A DNA stretch of 64,000 bases from Trichuris trichiura. Lineage: Eukaryota; Nematoda; Enoplea; Trichinellida; Trichuridae. The notes beneath the pieces were generated by a model. It saw only the letters and a list, made by a program, of their open reading frames with translations. It was not told where the DNA came from and did no database searches. Within the stretch, counting starts at the first letter, position 1. Every line of letters begins with the position of its first letter. The DNA lies in NCBI GenBank assembly GCA_037903355.1, contig JBAJFE010000001.1:62001-126000 (forward strand), in the 5' to 3' direction. Both the position numbers and the translations under genes were made by a program. This document shows positions 23,100-35,633 of this stretch, one piece after another.

Positions 23100-23732
23100 T
23101 GGGTACAGGCCAGTTCGCCGCCCAAACTCACCGCCGGGACAACTCAAAGCCCGGCAACTCATCGCAGCCAATTCGCCGTGGCGAACTTTTTGCAACCGAC
23201 TTTCTGTGCCTGGTTCCCGTGCTCTATTCTTTGTTACAGCCGTTTTGACGCGGCCATGACAATCAGTGCGGTCTTCAGTTGGACTTACTGCACTGTTACA
23301 AGGTACAACATTTTGCTTATGCCAAGTAGAAACCAGAGAAGAAAAACGTAGTTGTTCTTGCCTGGGCCCTTGTGCTGCTGCGCATATGAATTGACCAGTA
23401 TAAAGGGAGCAAGCCACTGAAAGACATCCGACATGAATTGCAGTAGATGGACTGATTCGTCCAACAAGCAAGAACAACTACGTTTTTCTTACCCTGTTTC
23501 TATTTCGCATAAGCAAAATGTTGTACCCTGTAGCAGCGCAGCAAATCCAACTGAAGACCGCACTCATCCTCATGGCCGCAACAAAGCTGCCTTAACAAAG
23601 AATAGAGAAGAACGGAGCCAGCCAGGGCGAGCTGCCCCGGTGGCGAGTTGTCCGGGCGGCGACTTGTGGCAGCGGGTTGTTTCGCATAGACTTGTTCTGG
23701 CGATGAGTTGGCGGCGGTGAATTGTCCGAGAC
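23100..23732. mobile_element. 633-bp palindromic insertion (insert F)
   Basis: Flanked by 9-bp direct repeats CGTTATGCC (23091-23099, 23733-23741). Inverted arms run about 23180-23362 and 23466-23650 at roughly 80% identity, around a ~100 nt centre. The outer parts of both arms are built from degenerate GC-rich repeats of the form CACCGCCNNNACAACTC and its complement. It resembles the other palindromic insertions but has no hammerhead-like core and no recognisable one-sided tail. Confidence 0.6.
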
Positions 23733-23741
23733 CGTTATGCC

Positions 23742-26700
23742 ATCATGTAGCCTGTCTCCGTAACGTATGGTTAAGAGGTATCAAGTGCGTCGACATTTTT
23801 AAAAACGAGTTGCATGAAGTTGCTCTAGATTGAAAAAAAAAAGATTTGTTCCTTGACTTGACCGACAATTCATGCACACAAATACAGCTGACTTTCCATT
23901 CTAATTACGTTGAACGACCAATTGTGTCGTATTCAGAAGCGATATGGTTTTCTTCTTGAAAAATCGTTGTCTGACAACCAGCTGTGAAAATATGTGCGCG
24001 AGCGCCTGGGCTACGAGCAAAATTGGCAAACTGAGCTAACCGTGTTAGCTTCAGGAAAAAATGAGTAAGTTACTCATTCAATTCCTGTTAGGTTTCTGTC
24101 AGCCCTAGTGATACAGTTTCTTGCACTGACAGTTTCTATTCTTGCTGGCTGCACTGAGGTTCATTGGTGATATTCTTTCGTTATTAATGCATCTCGTCAC
24201 CCGTAACGGTTAATTTAGAACAACTGTTGCCAGTTTGGACAGGCGCGCCGGTGTTTAGTGTCTCATTGCCAGATTGATTCGCTTCAAAGGAAATGTCACT
24301 CTTTCGACACTTGTTCGATGGAAATGCAGTGACAGTATGTAGGATGGTAGCAGCACTGTTGACGACCGAACTGCCATCGTCCGGCAATGGTGTAAGGAAG
24401 GCACTTGCCGCAGTACAATTCGCCTTGAAACTGCGAAAAATGTTCCGGCATTTGACTAATAGCATCATTTGGAAGCCAAAGCAGCAGATGTCAATCACAT
24501 GGTTTGTTACTTCTTTTTAAATAGTCTGAAAGCGTAAAATTACCTACAGCAAACTGTAAGTGTTATCGGAATGATTAGATTTCGCCCCAAATTGTCAGTA
24601 TTTAATTTAGAAAGTTATGGTGCTAGTTCTGACGGCTTGTAGCCTAAAAGAAAGCTCTTCGCTACTGGCTGATGATTTGAAAAGGAAGCTTAAAACCGCC
24701 GCGTTGCGAAGAGACATCCAGGCCAGTGAGTGCTTTGTCAATTCATTGTTCCCGTGCGGATGCATGACGAAGGGATGGTCGTCCTGTCATTGTTCCCTTT
24801 GTAGAAAGTGGCGATTAAAAACATTGCTAGCTTCTCGGTCATCATGGATAAAGCTGACCTGTTTGCTCACCGTGACTATGTGTTTATTCATTGGCAAATA
24901 TTCATTCTTTACGATAGACAGAGCAGTGACTTTTGTTTAGGTTATGCATGTTTCAAAGTGTCAGAATTAATAGTTCACTGCGGTGGCAAAGATAGAATGC
25001 CAGTAGCCATTGCAACTTGAATGTATAGCATTTCGTGACGTGAAGTTGCGCTCTACTGCCAGGAGTGAACGAACAATTATAATGATTTAAAGCTTTCCGC
25101 ATGCTGTAAAGGGTTCACCGCTAACATAATGGAAGCAATTTCAGGCATTGAAACATCTATATACAGTTTAACGCGTCGGACTTGTGACATTGCGGGAGTG
25201 AAAGATAGACATCAATTCTTTGACAGTTGAAAAAAGTAAGCAATGGAATGACGCAATTGCTCTTTTCCCATTGGTGACTGCTGCAGGAATCAATGTGGTA
25301 AAATGGCACCGCGATGGCGTATGGTAAAACTACTGCGAACAATCTAGCAATATTTTAATTTGGTCTGCCAAACTTGTGAAACTCTTGGAAGAAAACGGTT
25401 CCTCACCACAAAAATTAGCATATGCAAATGTTTGCATTATTAAGATGTGCTGTCGGTTTAGATGCCATGAATCTTAAGTACTTCGGACAAATCTGCTTAC
25501 TGCCAGCAAGTATTTTAAACGTGCGACATTCAGTAGACTGAATAGCACACGCACACCCAGTTTTTTCCATGTGTTGGAAAAAGCTCGACGGCTAGCTGCA
25601 TATTGTCAAGAGATGCATTTATTTTCTGTCCTTTATTTTCACTTTTGTCTTTGTGTAAGAATCTCAAAAAGGAAAAGGGGTTCAAATAGTCCCATTTCAT
25701 CAACCGAATGCATAGCTTGCGTATATCATTTCATTGTCCATCATTTTCTGCTTGAAGATCATAGCATAAGCTCGCAGAATTAATGTATGTTCTCCTGAAT
25801 TAATGCACGCAAGCAATCAACAACGAATTGAAGTTGCATTAGAACGTGTAAACTTGACATTAAAATTCTGTTGGAAATAGCTTTGTGAGCTCCAAGTGAT
25901 TATCACTTGTTTGATAGAGGTTAATTCTAGGAAATGTTGCGGAGTGAGGAAACGTATTGATTTTTTGAGCGAACTGCGCATAAATTCCACAACAAGAAAT
26001 GACGAGAGCACTATTCATAAACTGTAATAGTTCATAGCAGGCACTATACAAATGAAGTTGAGAAAATTTTTGTTCCTACCGTCGTTGTGTTAGCGACATA
26101 TGCTAATGAGAATGAACAACGTGCATTCGGTTGAACTAAGTTTCCATCTATTTTTTCAGTTTGCGTTGTAATTTTACAGAAGGCTTAATTTGCATGAACT
26201 CAATCGATTTCTGGGTCAACTCGTGCTTCCAAGTTCCAAGACGGTTGTTATCGCTTGATATGGCGTGTCGCGACTGACATTTTCCTTCATTCGGGTCATT
26301 CATTAATTGGAATTGCAAACGCGCAGCTCTTTCTTTTGCAATGGCTATATTGCGCTGTCCCAATTCTGCCAAACGGAAAACATAATAGCAAATAGAAAAT
26401 ACGTTGCTCGATTTGACATGCAAACGGTGTAAAATGCTTTTGTTTTGCCAGGTATTTCCCTAAGATGTACAGCTTTGCGAATGTAACGCACAGACCAGCT
26501 TTTAAATATAAAAGGAAACGAGCGTAATAGTGCTCGACAGTGTTTGCTAAATGAATTGCTTGGCTTGTGCTGTGAAGGAAATTTTGCTCTGACAAAAAAT
26601 TATTTTGATGATGAATCTCGCAAGATTTGAAATACGCTCACCTGAGCTATTCTATCCCGAATGAATGGATGCCGCTTTGAATCGAATTGCTGCATGCGTA

Positions 26701-29112
26701 GTGACGCAGTAACATGTGTCCTATTGAGCTTGTTTTTCTCTCCCTTCCCTTGAAGGGTTATCAATTCAGCTGTTAAAAATGTTCCTTCAAAACACGTGTA
26801 TTCATACCTTGAAGTTTTCTGAGAATGAACGAAGCATATTTGGTTATTTACGGCGAGAAAGATTGGTAGCAATTAGGTCTAACAGTCCTTTTGCTTGTCA
26901 GGGTAATAAGTTCGTTCAGGATCCCTTTTATTGCGGCAGTTCCTAAACCTATGTTATGCTTATCACTTTGCCAAAGATTCTTATTGCTTTCGTTGACCTT
27001 AACAATGGACGTTTAGGACAAATCTTTCTGCGTATTTCTTTTGTAATTTCTTCAAACTCTTTCACTTGTTGAACTGTTATCAGGGTTTGCGACCGGTACC
27101 CTAAGCATTATCTGAGGTATGTCAGCATACTTTCTGTGTACAGCTGGTTTTATTGCATTTATTTTTGAAGGTTCATGTGGAGAAATGATTACCGGCAAGA
27201 ATTTAGCCTTTGTCATAAGAAAGAAACAAAAGTTCCATTTTCGTTCCCCTATGTCAGCATTTCATCAGATGAATGTTGCATCAAACCCCCACTTTGAAGT
27301 CTTTGTTTCTTTTAATACTTCGAATTTATGACATGAATCATCGGAACTTTTAGTAACGTCAGAGTAAGAGTATGAATATGCTGTCATATTATTCTTGTGC
27401 CTGTCAAAGTGTCCTTTTGTTCGAACAGCAGGACAAAGCCGTAATCAGCGTCAGCACTGTAGTTTGCGTAATCGAGGCTAGGCAAGTTGGTAAAAGTGTT
27501 CCAGGGGCTTTTATCATTAAAACCGCGCAGAGCAATTGCCCGCGACCTCAGTGGTTTTTACGAAATACAGTGCAGCAAAACTGGTATCAAACGACGAAAT
27601 TCCATCCGTTGTGGAAAAAGTTACGAGAATTGCGACTTAGAAACGACGTCGGTCAGCCACCCGCAGACGATAGACGAAAAGAAAATTCCCATTAATACTT
27701 GAAGAATTATTTATTATGTGACCTTTTCGCAGGTTTGTTTTATTATTTCATATGCACCACATTGCTGCGTCGGCTAGAAATTCAAAGCAGGTTATATTTG
27801 CTTGCTGTTTACGTCAGTTCCCAAGGATCGCCTTCGACACATTGAAATGTCTTGCAGGTACATACGTACCTTGAGGAAATCATTAAATTGGAAATATTAA
27901 TAGTCTTTATGAATAGACATCGCGGTTTAGCCACTGTTTCAATTTTTGATATTTTCGTACGCATTAATTACCCATACACAACTTGCGGATTTACCGTTAT
28001 CTGGCAATTTTTAGTGTCCATCAGTACCACGTCTCGAACTAACCTGGAACACTCAAATGTGCTGGATCGAAAACGCGGATCAGAAACGTTCAAGTATCCT
28101 CTAAGGAATGGTTTTCTTAGGCAACCACTTGAAAGCTCCAATTTTTGTTTGTCTTGAACTTTTTCAGAAGTTTCCTGCGAAGCTTCTCTGGCTGCCGCAG
28201 TCTGTGTAAAATTGATAGTGAACATTAGCATCCGAAGAAATACAGCTATGTACACCTCGGTCCGTTCTTGATGCAGTACCACTATCTAACCTTTTTGGGC
28301 AATCTGCATTCTTGTCACTCTTATCATCAACGTTGAGGTGCCCTTAACTTGTCTTCCTTTTTATGACTTGAAATAACGCTTACGTTTAACCTCTTAAATC
28401 GCGCTTAATCGATCGCAGCGTCTGTGGCACCGGTCAGGTGGCACTTAAAAAAGTTTTCATCCTCCTTCGAGCAGACAATTTCTCCTGCCAGGCGGCGTTT
28501 GCCTCCGGTGACAAGTTCATTGTTTCGTGCCTTGAGCAGCCGTCCCGTCCAGGAAAGTTGTCCCAGTACGGTCTCATTTTGGTTGTTTCGGTTGAACGGT
28601 TTGACTTGTTTTTCTGAGAATCTGTTTTCAAGTATCAGAATGAACCCTGTGTTGTTATCTTGCTTTTGTTGTAATCCTTGCAAAACACGTCTAACACATC
28701 AGTGTCAGCAAGTGCTCAGAAAGAGTTTAATTTTACATAATTTGCATTTCTTAGGAGAAAAAGTTATCATAACTTAGTGAACTGCCTTTTAAATTTTGTC
28801 TCGCCAACTTTGAGCTCATCTCATTGAGAACTATAACTCACCTTAAGGGACGAAAATTCCCTTTTGCTACGCGCTGAAGAAAGCTAGTCATTAATATTTC
28901 CATTAGAACTAGTACTTTCATTACTTCATTTCGTCTGAAGAAAAAAAAATGAAATCGGATTTGCTCATTGCAAGAAACAACTCGTCCGGTAATTATTCAC
29001 TACTTTTGCCAAGATGCAAGGTAGAACTTTTAATGCTTAAAGTCTGTGAGCACCGTACTCGGTCGAACGACAAGGAGCGCGTGACTAGCAACTGACAAAG
29101 CATAAAGTAATT
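23742..29112. other. Intergenic, no supported gene
   Basis: 5.4 kb of AT-rich sequence. Open frames (for example around 24184-24498, 27372-27702 and 28424-28777) are short, overlap on opposite strands, lack family motifs, and are not joined by convincing splice sites. No transposon termini were recognised. Confidence 0.5.
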
Positions 29113-30423
29113 TCACGTACTGGTGACCTCGGCAGGCAAGCAATTGTCTCCTGACGTCTTGCTATTTTCTGACAACACAGCTTTGTCAGAAATGCAGCTA
29201 CTTTGTTTCGGGGCAACATGGCTTTCGCTGTTTGCAGTCCGGCTGGCTCTTCTTCCATGTTTGCTGACCTTTCTGCTGCGACCTCGGTCATTTGCGCAGT
29301 TATCACCTACCGATGCACTCTTCACTTCATTACCATCAACATTCGGTATTTTACCATTGCAAAGGATATCTTCCTGAGTCAGCTGTTTGATGAGCGTATC
29401 GTCTTGTACCGGTGAGACGAGCTCATCATATAAATGAACTGCTGGTTGATAAGCAGAGTTAGAAGAGCGATGCGCAAGTGGATCTCTAAAACGATGCTTT
29501 AACCGTCTGGCGTGGCGCTCTTCCCTACGGGCTTGACGTTCGAGAAGGTAACGCTGCTTGGCTATTTGTCTTGCTAGCAAGTTAGACAGCGTGACAAATA
29601 GGCATACTGGCAGTATAACTGCACCTATGGCGGCCCCCATAATGACCGCATTGCTTTCGAATGCCCTTTGCAATTGCTGCAGGCAACCACTGCTGTGAAT
29701 GAGTTTAACTAATTCGGTCACCGGCTTTTCTTGCGCTCCGAAACCACATACAACCGACGGTACACTATTTTCGGGTAGGCCGTCCTGCTTGCAGCATGAG
29801 TGCGGCACCCCACATCTTTCAGGGGCCATATTGCTCTTCGTACAATTGTATAGCGCGTTGAAACTCCAGTCGCGGTATCCCTGAGCCGTTACGCCGCAGC
29901 AGGTTAACTGCGACTGTATGTAGTCGACTACATCTTTAATATTGTCGTTGACATGGTACTTGGCGACGCAAGCCATTAGCAGTGTTCTTAGGCTTACACC
30001 TGACGCAGAGTCCGAATAAAATAGAATGAAGGCGAGAAAGCCGACGATCACCAAACAAATATAAGATGCGAACAGGCACAATGAAAAGATCTTCAGTAGG
30101 CAAACGTTTTCCCTGAGTGAGCCAGCACAGCCGAGAAACGAAATGGCAAAAACGCAACTGCCTATGACCATAAGAGCAACGCAAGGGTTGAGCGCCAGGT
30201 CAGAGAACTCGCGAACCGGCCGAAATTCTTTGGCGTACATGTAAGTTCCAAGAGAAATGATTGTCAAAGCAATGGTCCAAACGGTGAAATTAAAAAAGAA
30301 AAGGAAGTACTTGAGCATACAGCTTATTTCTTGCCTAGGTTTGGACCACCGCTTGTCGTACGTGCCGCCGCAGGACATACTACTACTGCCAAAGTCGTCC
30401 GCAGGTGGAGTATCACTAAACAA
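29113..30423 (-). CDS. TspanC8-type tetraspanin
   Basis: A four-span membrane protein, single exon, 436 residues. Spans lie at about residues 37-60, 80-101, 106-130 and 258-283. The large extracellular loop contains eight cysteines (CCG, NC, RCG, SCC, VCG and SGC), which defines the TspanC8 group that traffics and regulates the ADAM10/SUP-17 metalloprotease; nematode members act in Notch and BMP signalling. A ~150-residue hydrophilic cytoplasmic tail, Arg-rich at its start (RQARREERHARR) and Ser-rich later, is much longer than usual. Neighbouring host genes have several introns, so the lack of introns is notable. The orthologue (tsp-12 or tsp-14 type) is not assigned. Confidence 0.92.
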   Translation of the reverse strand: MFSDTPPADDFGSSSMSCGGTYDKRWSKPRQEISCMLKYFLFFFNFTVWTIALTIISLGTYMYAKEFRPVREFSDLALNPCVALMVIGSCVFAISFLGCAGSLRENVCLLKIFSLCLFASYICLVIVGFLAFILFYSDSASGVSLRTLLMACVAKYHVNDNIKDVVDYIQSQLTCCGVTAQGYRDWSFNALYNCTKSNMAPERCGVPHSCCKQDGLPENSVPSVVCGFGAQEKPVTELVKLIHSSGCLQQLQRAFESNAVIMGAAIGAVILPVCLFVTLSNLLARQIAKQRYLLERQARREERHARRLKHRFRDPLAHRSSNSAYQPAVHLYDELVSPVQDDTLIKQLTQEDILCNGKIPNVDGNEVKSASVGDNCANDRGRSRKVSKHGRRASRTANSESHVAPKQSSCISDKAVLSENSKTSGDNCLPAEVTST

Positions 30424-31305
30424 AGTGACTGCCGATACCGTTAAACCCGCAAAAATAACTTCTTAACAAAGTATAGTAAACGCCAAAGTCGGCTAGCCGC
30501 GCTAACACTGCGACTGACTGATCAGAGGTCAACAACTGGTTGCCTGCTAGTCGTGGCAGAGAAGGGGAAAACGAGTGCGCAGCGCATAGGCGGACACGTG
30601 ATAGGTTCTCGACGTTTCCAAGGTGAACGACCAAACTGGTTCTGCTGAATGGCCTCAGAGAAACAGAGATACAGAAAGTGGAAAGGGTTGGCGTGCGTGT
30701 GCGTATATACAGCGGAACACCCTAAGTTGACCACCCTTATATGTCTACCGCCTCCCTAAGTTGACCGAGTTTTGGCCAGTTGATTTGTCCGCACGTTAAT
30801 AAGCGCAAAGACAGCTTCTGTCATCGACCACCTCCGTAAGTGGGAAGTTGACTGCTTTAGCCGTGACGTGGTATATGGACGCAATGCTAGTTTGCTCTCT
30901 GTAAGTTGACCGTCTCAGTTTGCTCAGTGTCAGTCGCTAGCAGCTGTTAACCATCATTGCCTCAATGTGCTGTTACTCAACGTAGCGAAGTTTTTCATTA
31001 TCCTACATTGGAGATTCCTGATTACAGAACCGATTCCGTCGCTTTGATGATGCTTTTTTCATGCTTGCCGGCGCACCTTGCGCGTTTCCCCGTTTACATG
31101 ACCTCTCACCTAGGAGTCGGCGGCATTCTCCCATGGGGCGAAATACGACGAATCGAGCCTACTTCTATTCGTTTGCGTCGAGCTCAATTCTATTCATTCG
31201 CTTTGCGCTACCGGTGCGGCAGGTGGCCTTAACGTGTCTTCACGAGTAAAGATATTCTGGCTTACGCGGTAGTAGCTACCAAGCTGGTTACAGTTTGCAC
31301 TGTGG

Positions 31306-32862
31306 CCGAATGGAGAGAACCGAGAGAGTTGACACTGAAGGAAAAAGTGGAAGTTATCCACTTTTTCGAAACCAACATTCAAAGGAAGACAGAGAAACGG
31401 TTTCATGTCAGAAAGACTACCGTTTGCAACATCAAGAGACGTAGACTATGGAGAGACGTACTTGGAAAGATATGATAACGAAAGCGGAGACGCACGACGA
31501 AAAAGAAGGAGAACCTCCTTTGACCAAGTTAGTGGAGGTTCTCCTTCTTTTAAGTTAATTTAAGCAAATGAGAGCGGCTGATGCACAGATCTCTGGTCCA
31601 ATGATCCAGGAAGTTGCTAGAAGATTCGCCGTGGAATTCGGGTTGACAGGTTTCTAAGCATCAAGCAGTTGGCTCAATAAGTTCAAGCTCCGTCATAAGA
31701 TTTCTCAGAAAATCTTATGCGGCGAAACTAACGAAGTTCCTGTCGAGGTCTTAGAAGACTTCATCGCGAAGCTTCGTTATTCTGCCAGTGGCTTCAAGGA
31801 GGAAAACATTTTCAATGCTAATGAATGCAGCTTGTTCTTCAAGGCTGTGCCTGATAAAAGCTTTGTACTAAAAGGCGACAAATGCAAATGCAGGAAGCTC
31901 TCCCGAGAACGCTTCACTGTGCTTCTTTGCGCTAGCGCATATGGAGAGAAGTTGAAGCCATGGGTCATTGGTAAATCGGCGACACCCTGCGCATTTAGAA
32001 ACTTGAGGCCTGACGACCTCCCTGTCACTTGGAAATCAAATAAATGCGCCTGGATGACAGCCAGCGTAATTGAGGAGCGGGTAAGAATTGTCGACCGGCA
32101 GATGAAGGGAAGAAACATTCCATCTAAATAGTAGTAGACACCTGTCTGAGCCATCCCCGCGCGAGGCAACTCACAAACGTCACGTTGAAGTTCGTGTCTT
32201 CAGGGACTTCCTCAAAAACTTAGCCTCTAGGTCAAGGAGTAATTAAAACATTTAAAGCAAAATACAGGACCCAGCTTCTGCAGTGGATCATCAGCAATGC
32301 AGAAGTCACCAGCTCATCTGTGGGAGCGACTTCAATTGCTGCGTCTATTAACGCTCTGGACGTTGTACTTTAGATCAATTTTTCCTGGAATAAGGTTCAA
32401 CCAGGGGCAATAAGGAAGCGCTTCAGGAGAGCTGGATTCGTCAGAGACGAAGAGGATGATGTCGTGCTCCAGCCCGATAGTCTGACTCGCGAGGCAGAAG
32501 TTGAAGGGGTAGATTTCGAACATTTCGTTGCACTAGATGATGACGTGGCCGCTTCTAGCGAACCTGATCCACAAGCAATTTTCCAATCTACACTAGCCGA
32601 AGCGGGAATGAGCGTAGAAGCAAGCAGCGCAGATGACCACGCAGAGAAGGAAAACTACAATGAGGCGGAAATGGTACAAAAGCTGAAGGAAGGGGACATC
32701 AGGCGCATGCTAGCGCAGCTGAAGTGTTTTGCTGCTGAAAAATGCTCAGAGATGCTGAGCGGGGTAGGTTGCGCGGAGGCCGCCCTTACCGCTTATGCTT
32801 GTAGTAAGAACACGCACCAGACTAGAATTGACTCGTTTTTCAACAAGCATTGCAGCCCCTAA
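31306..32862 (+). pseudogene. Tigger transposase, copy 1 (broken)
   Basis: A CENP-B-type helix-turn-helix lies at about 31310-31440 (RELTLKEKVEVI, then VRKTTVCNIKRR). The catalytic core follows with NANECSLFFKAVPDKSF (the first Asp position reads Asn) and FTVLLCASAYGEKLKPWVIG at 31800-31980. The C-terminal acidic domain (32464-32862) ends HQTRIDSFFNKHC. Stops and frameshifts occur near 31480-31660 and 32131-32460. Compared with the copy at 47530, it has gained an 18-bp inverted duplication (31501-31551). Confidence 0.8.
31501..31551. repeat. 18-bp perfect inverted repeat unique to this Tigger copy
   Basis: AAAAGAAGGAGAACCTCC (31501-31518) and its exact complement (31534-31551) are separated by 15 nt. 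The related copy at about 48298-48345 has only the left half, so the right half arose after the copies diverged. This is consistent with a replication template switch. Confidence 0.75.
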
Positions 32863-33077
32863 AAAGCTTATGCATGATTTTACAATGTTATTTTTATGCA
32901 TCTTGCCATTTAATAGACCTTCAATTGATCCGGTGCAATAGAATAAAACGCATACAGGTGCTAATCTATTCAGCTGAGCCGCTTATACCCACAGTTTCCA
33001 TATATTGGCGACCTCCCTATGTTGTCTAGTTTTTCGCAGTCTGTTGGGTCGTCAACTTACGGGGGTTCAACTATATA

Positions 33078-34080
33078 CTGGCGGCCCTCGTTATCCGCGG
33101 TTAATTCGTCCAACATTTTGAGCATTTTACCGCGTTATATAAGGCTACCCTATGAAAAAGGTTAAATAGCTTATATTCTAGCTGCGTATTTCGTCCTGTC
33201 CCCTTGAATTTCTACGGGAACGTCGAGGCAGCTACGAAATTAAGCCGATGCCCTTTCCGCAGTGATCTTTAAGTTCTTGAGGTTGAAGCGCTTCACTTAT
33301 TTTGCTAGCCATCCTTTGCTAGCAGTAAACCTTTTTCTCTCGTTCTCTGCAACCACGCCAGAGAAGTGCTACTATAATCTCGACGCTTTCTCCCGAATAA
33401 CTTTCCCGTCGACGAGGACATTCTTCCGCGACATGCCCTCTATCCAAATGCTTAGCGGTTTTTCAGAGTTCACGAGAACCATGTTGCGAACTACAGCAGC
33501 TCTTTTCGCCAATGAAAGGTCAGAATACACGTTTCCTCAAATCTCAGCTTCCTTCCGTTTTATCGTACGAATGCTGGATTCATTCTTCCCTATCCTGCGC
33601 CACACTTCGACAAATGACAATCCGCTTTTCAAAAGATCAAAGACTTCTACTTTCTCACGTAGAGTAAGGACGCTACGTTGTCTGTTAGCCCTAGAGGAAC
33701 CGCTCTGTTCACTCACTTGCCTTCTGTCAGCCATCCTCCTATGTGACACCAGTTAAACGACGCGAAAGTTCAGACCTACCACGCTGCAGGGAAACTGATG
33801 TTTGCGCACGGCGAATAGGCTCGACAACGCGTACAAAGCAATAACGAACAATCAAAAAAATGACAAGGCCTCATTAGCATTGTGCACGGTTAGAGAGCGT
33901 TGTAGGCAGAAAAAGTCTTTCGCGCCCGGGCAGACGATCACGCTGCTGCTCAGGCAGGCAACGACTTTACTGCAACTATAATGCCAGCCAGCGGTGCGCA
34001 TATTTTTATGAAAAGATGACGTCACTATTTCACGTCGGACGAACCGCGTTGTATAGAATCCGCGGATAACGAGGGCCGCC
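33078..34080 (-). mobile_element. Tigger-like element with CGGCCCTCGTTATCCGCGG termini
   Basis: Inverted ends GGCGGCCCTCGTTATCCGCG are exact on both sides, with TA-rich flanks. On the - strand (33749 to about 33262) it encodes a CENP-B N-terminal helix-turn-helix (LTLREKVEVFDLLKSG, RRIGKNESSIRTI) and part of the second DNA-binding domain. The catalytic domain is missing, so this is an internally deleted derivative of about 1 kb. A related copy is at 41322-42512. Confidence 0.85.
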
Positions 34081-34090
34081 TATATATATA

Positions 34091-34276
34091 CAGTAGAACC
34101 TCCGAAGTTGACCACCTCTGTATGTCGACCACCTCCCTAAGTTGACCGAATTTTAACCACTTGGTTGGTCCGCACGTTAATAATATAATATACCCACAAC
34201 CTCTTATGTTGACCATTTCCTATGTTGACCAGTTTTTCCCGGTCCCTTGAGTGGTCAACTTATGGAGGTTCTACTG
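34091..34276. mobile_element. 186-bp Tigger MITE
   Basis: Termini CAGTAGAACCTCCGAAGTTG and its complement (with ATAAGTTGACC) are near-perfect. TA flanks both sides (34089-34090, 34277-34278). It is a pure end-to-end deletion derivative of the 30710/47530 family with no coding sequence. Confidence 0.9.
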
Positions 34277-34470
34277 TATGGATATGATATAACTTGTTTT
34301 TGAATAAGACATCTTGAACATAGCGTTTTTCTTTACGTTTCCATTAACTCCCATGATTACAAGTTTTATTGAAAATACAGCTTTTTGGTGCGAGACTGTA
34401 GGTTTTCATGATTAATTTGTTTCTTCCTACGGAATGTGCGTCCCGTCTGGCGTACAAAATTTTTTAATGT

Positions 34471-34508
34471 CCGCAGCTTTCGGGCCACGCGTTACCCGTC
34501 CTCAGCGG
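34471..34508 (-). ncRNA. Hammerhead-like core, left PLE arm (probably inactive)
   Basis: Read on the - strand: CCG, CTGAGGA, C, GGG...CCC, GAA, AGCT, G, CGG. This fits stem I, the CUGANGA box, stem II, GAA and minimal stem III, but position 17 is G where H is required, so self-cleavage is not expected. Confidence 0.55.
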
Positions 34509-35633
34509 TATTGAAATTGATGCAATTAGGAAGTGCGAGGTTGTCATTCAGTCGGTTGTAACAGTTTAAAAACGACTGTTTTAAAGTTTTGTTTTTTGAA
34601 GTTTTCTCTGCCTGTCAGCTGTGTGCCTCTTGTTGCGTATATATTGTATTATCATACTATTTAGTTAATTTATCACATTTTTTTCTTTCATTGTTCTTTC
34701 ACGATGGTTACATCCATTTCCGATTTTGTATTTCATGCATGCTCATTCGTTTCATATTGATTCTGTGTGCTATGTAAGTTCAACCGTTTTCTCATTTTGA
34801 TCTCTATGGACTCATCTGTTTCATGTTTACCACTTGTTCTATATTTGTCCATTTTTCTTTTATATTTCCATATGTAGTGGTCTGGGTACGTAGTTCTATG
34901 TGTATGTTACTCTCTTTGATCACTTGTTCCAGCGTTGGTATGTGCAATCAGTTTAGTGAACAACAGTTGGAACGTGTAACAATGTTTGTCCATAGTTCAT
35001 TTTATTTCCGCTCCTTGATCTCGATTGTGTGTCATGTTGTGCCTAATCTAAAGAGCTCCTTTAATTCTTTTCGTAAGCGGACGTTGCTTTCATAGCATAA
35101 GGATCGTGGGTGAAGGGTTAGGTTGCAATGCGTCACGCGTTCCACCACAACGGAAGCGTGTATAGCTTTTTCCATGGTAATTCGTGGATCGAATATCCGT
35201 CTTCTGCAATGTGCTTTAGGAGTGCTAGCATTGTTAAGACTGTTTTTTGCGTTACTGTAACTGATTAGTTTTTTTATATGTTCATTGAATCTGTGTTCCA
35301 AGGTAGCGCCTGTTTCCCCAACGTAAACCACTGAACAAGAACATTCGATCGCGTAGACTAGCCTAACCCTTTCTTTTGTTTTCTAAGATTTTCGTTTTGT
35401 CTTTACCAAGAATTGACCTGAGATTGGGGAAACTCTTGAAAAAGACTTGGAGACTTAACTATCTTCCCAGCTGGACAATCTTTCGCTTAGTCTTACCACA
35501 TGGGAAATAACTAAACATGTATTGGGCAAAGTGTTTAGTTCTTGGAATTCGTGGTTGCAAAACTTGTACTGGAAGACCTGGTCAATAAAAGATTTCGGTT
35601 AGTCGTTTTTGTAGAAGATCTTTCTAATGTAGT

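Larger units (their letters stand above)
30710..33073 (+). mobile_element. Tigger-type DNA transposon, copy 1
   Basis: Left end CAGCGGAACACCCTAAGTTG and right end GGGGGTTCAACT are inverted versions of the CAGTAGAACCTCCGTAAGTTG-type terminus, with TA on each side. Internal AAGTTGACC-type subrepeats lie near both ends. It carries a degraded transposase (31306-32862). Another Tigger-like element begins five bases beyond its right end. Confidence 0.85.

Noticed and set aside
23250..23300. CTGAAGACCGCACTG in insert F as a hammerhead
   Set aside because: It lacks the GAAA box and a pairing stem II at the required distance.
24184..24498. 104-codon frame on the - strand
   Set aside because: No homology signature, overlapped by a frame on the other strand, and no splice support.
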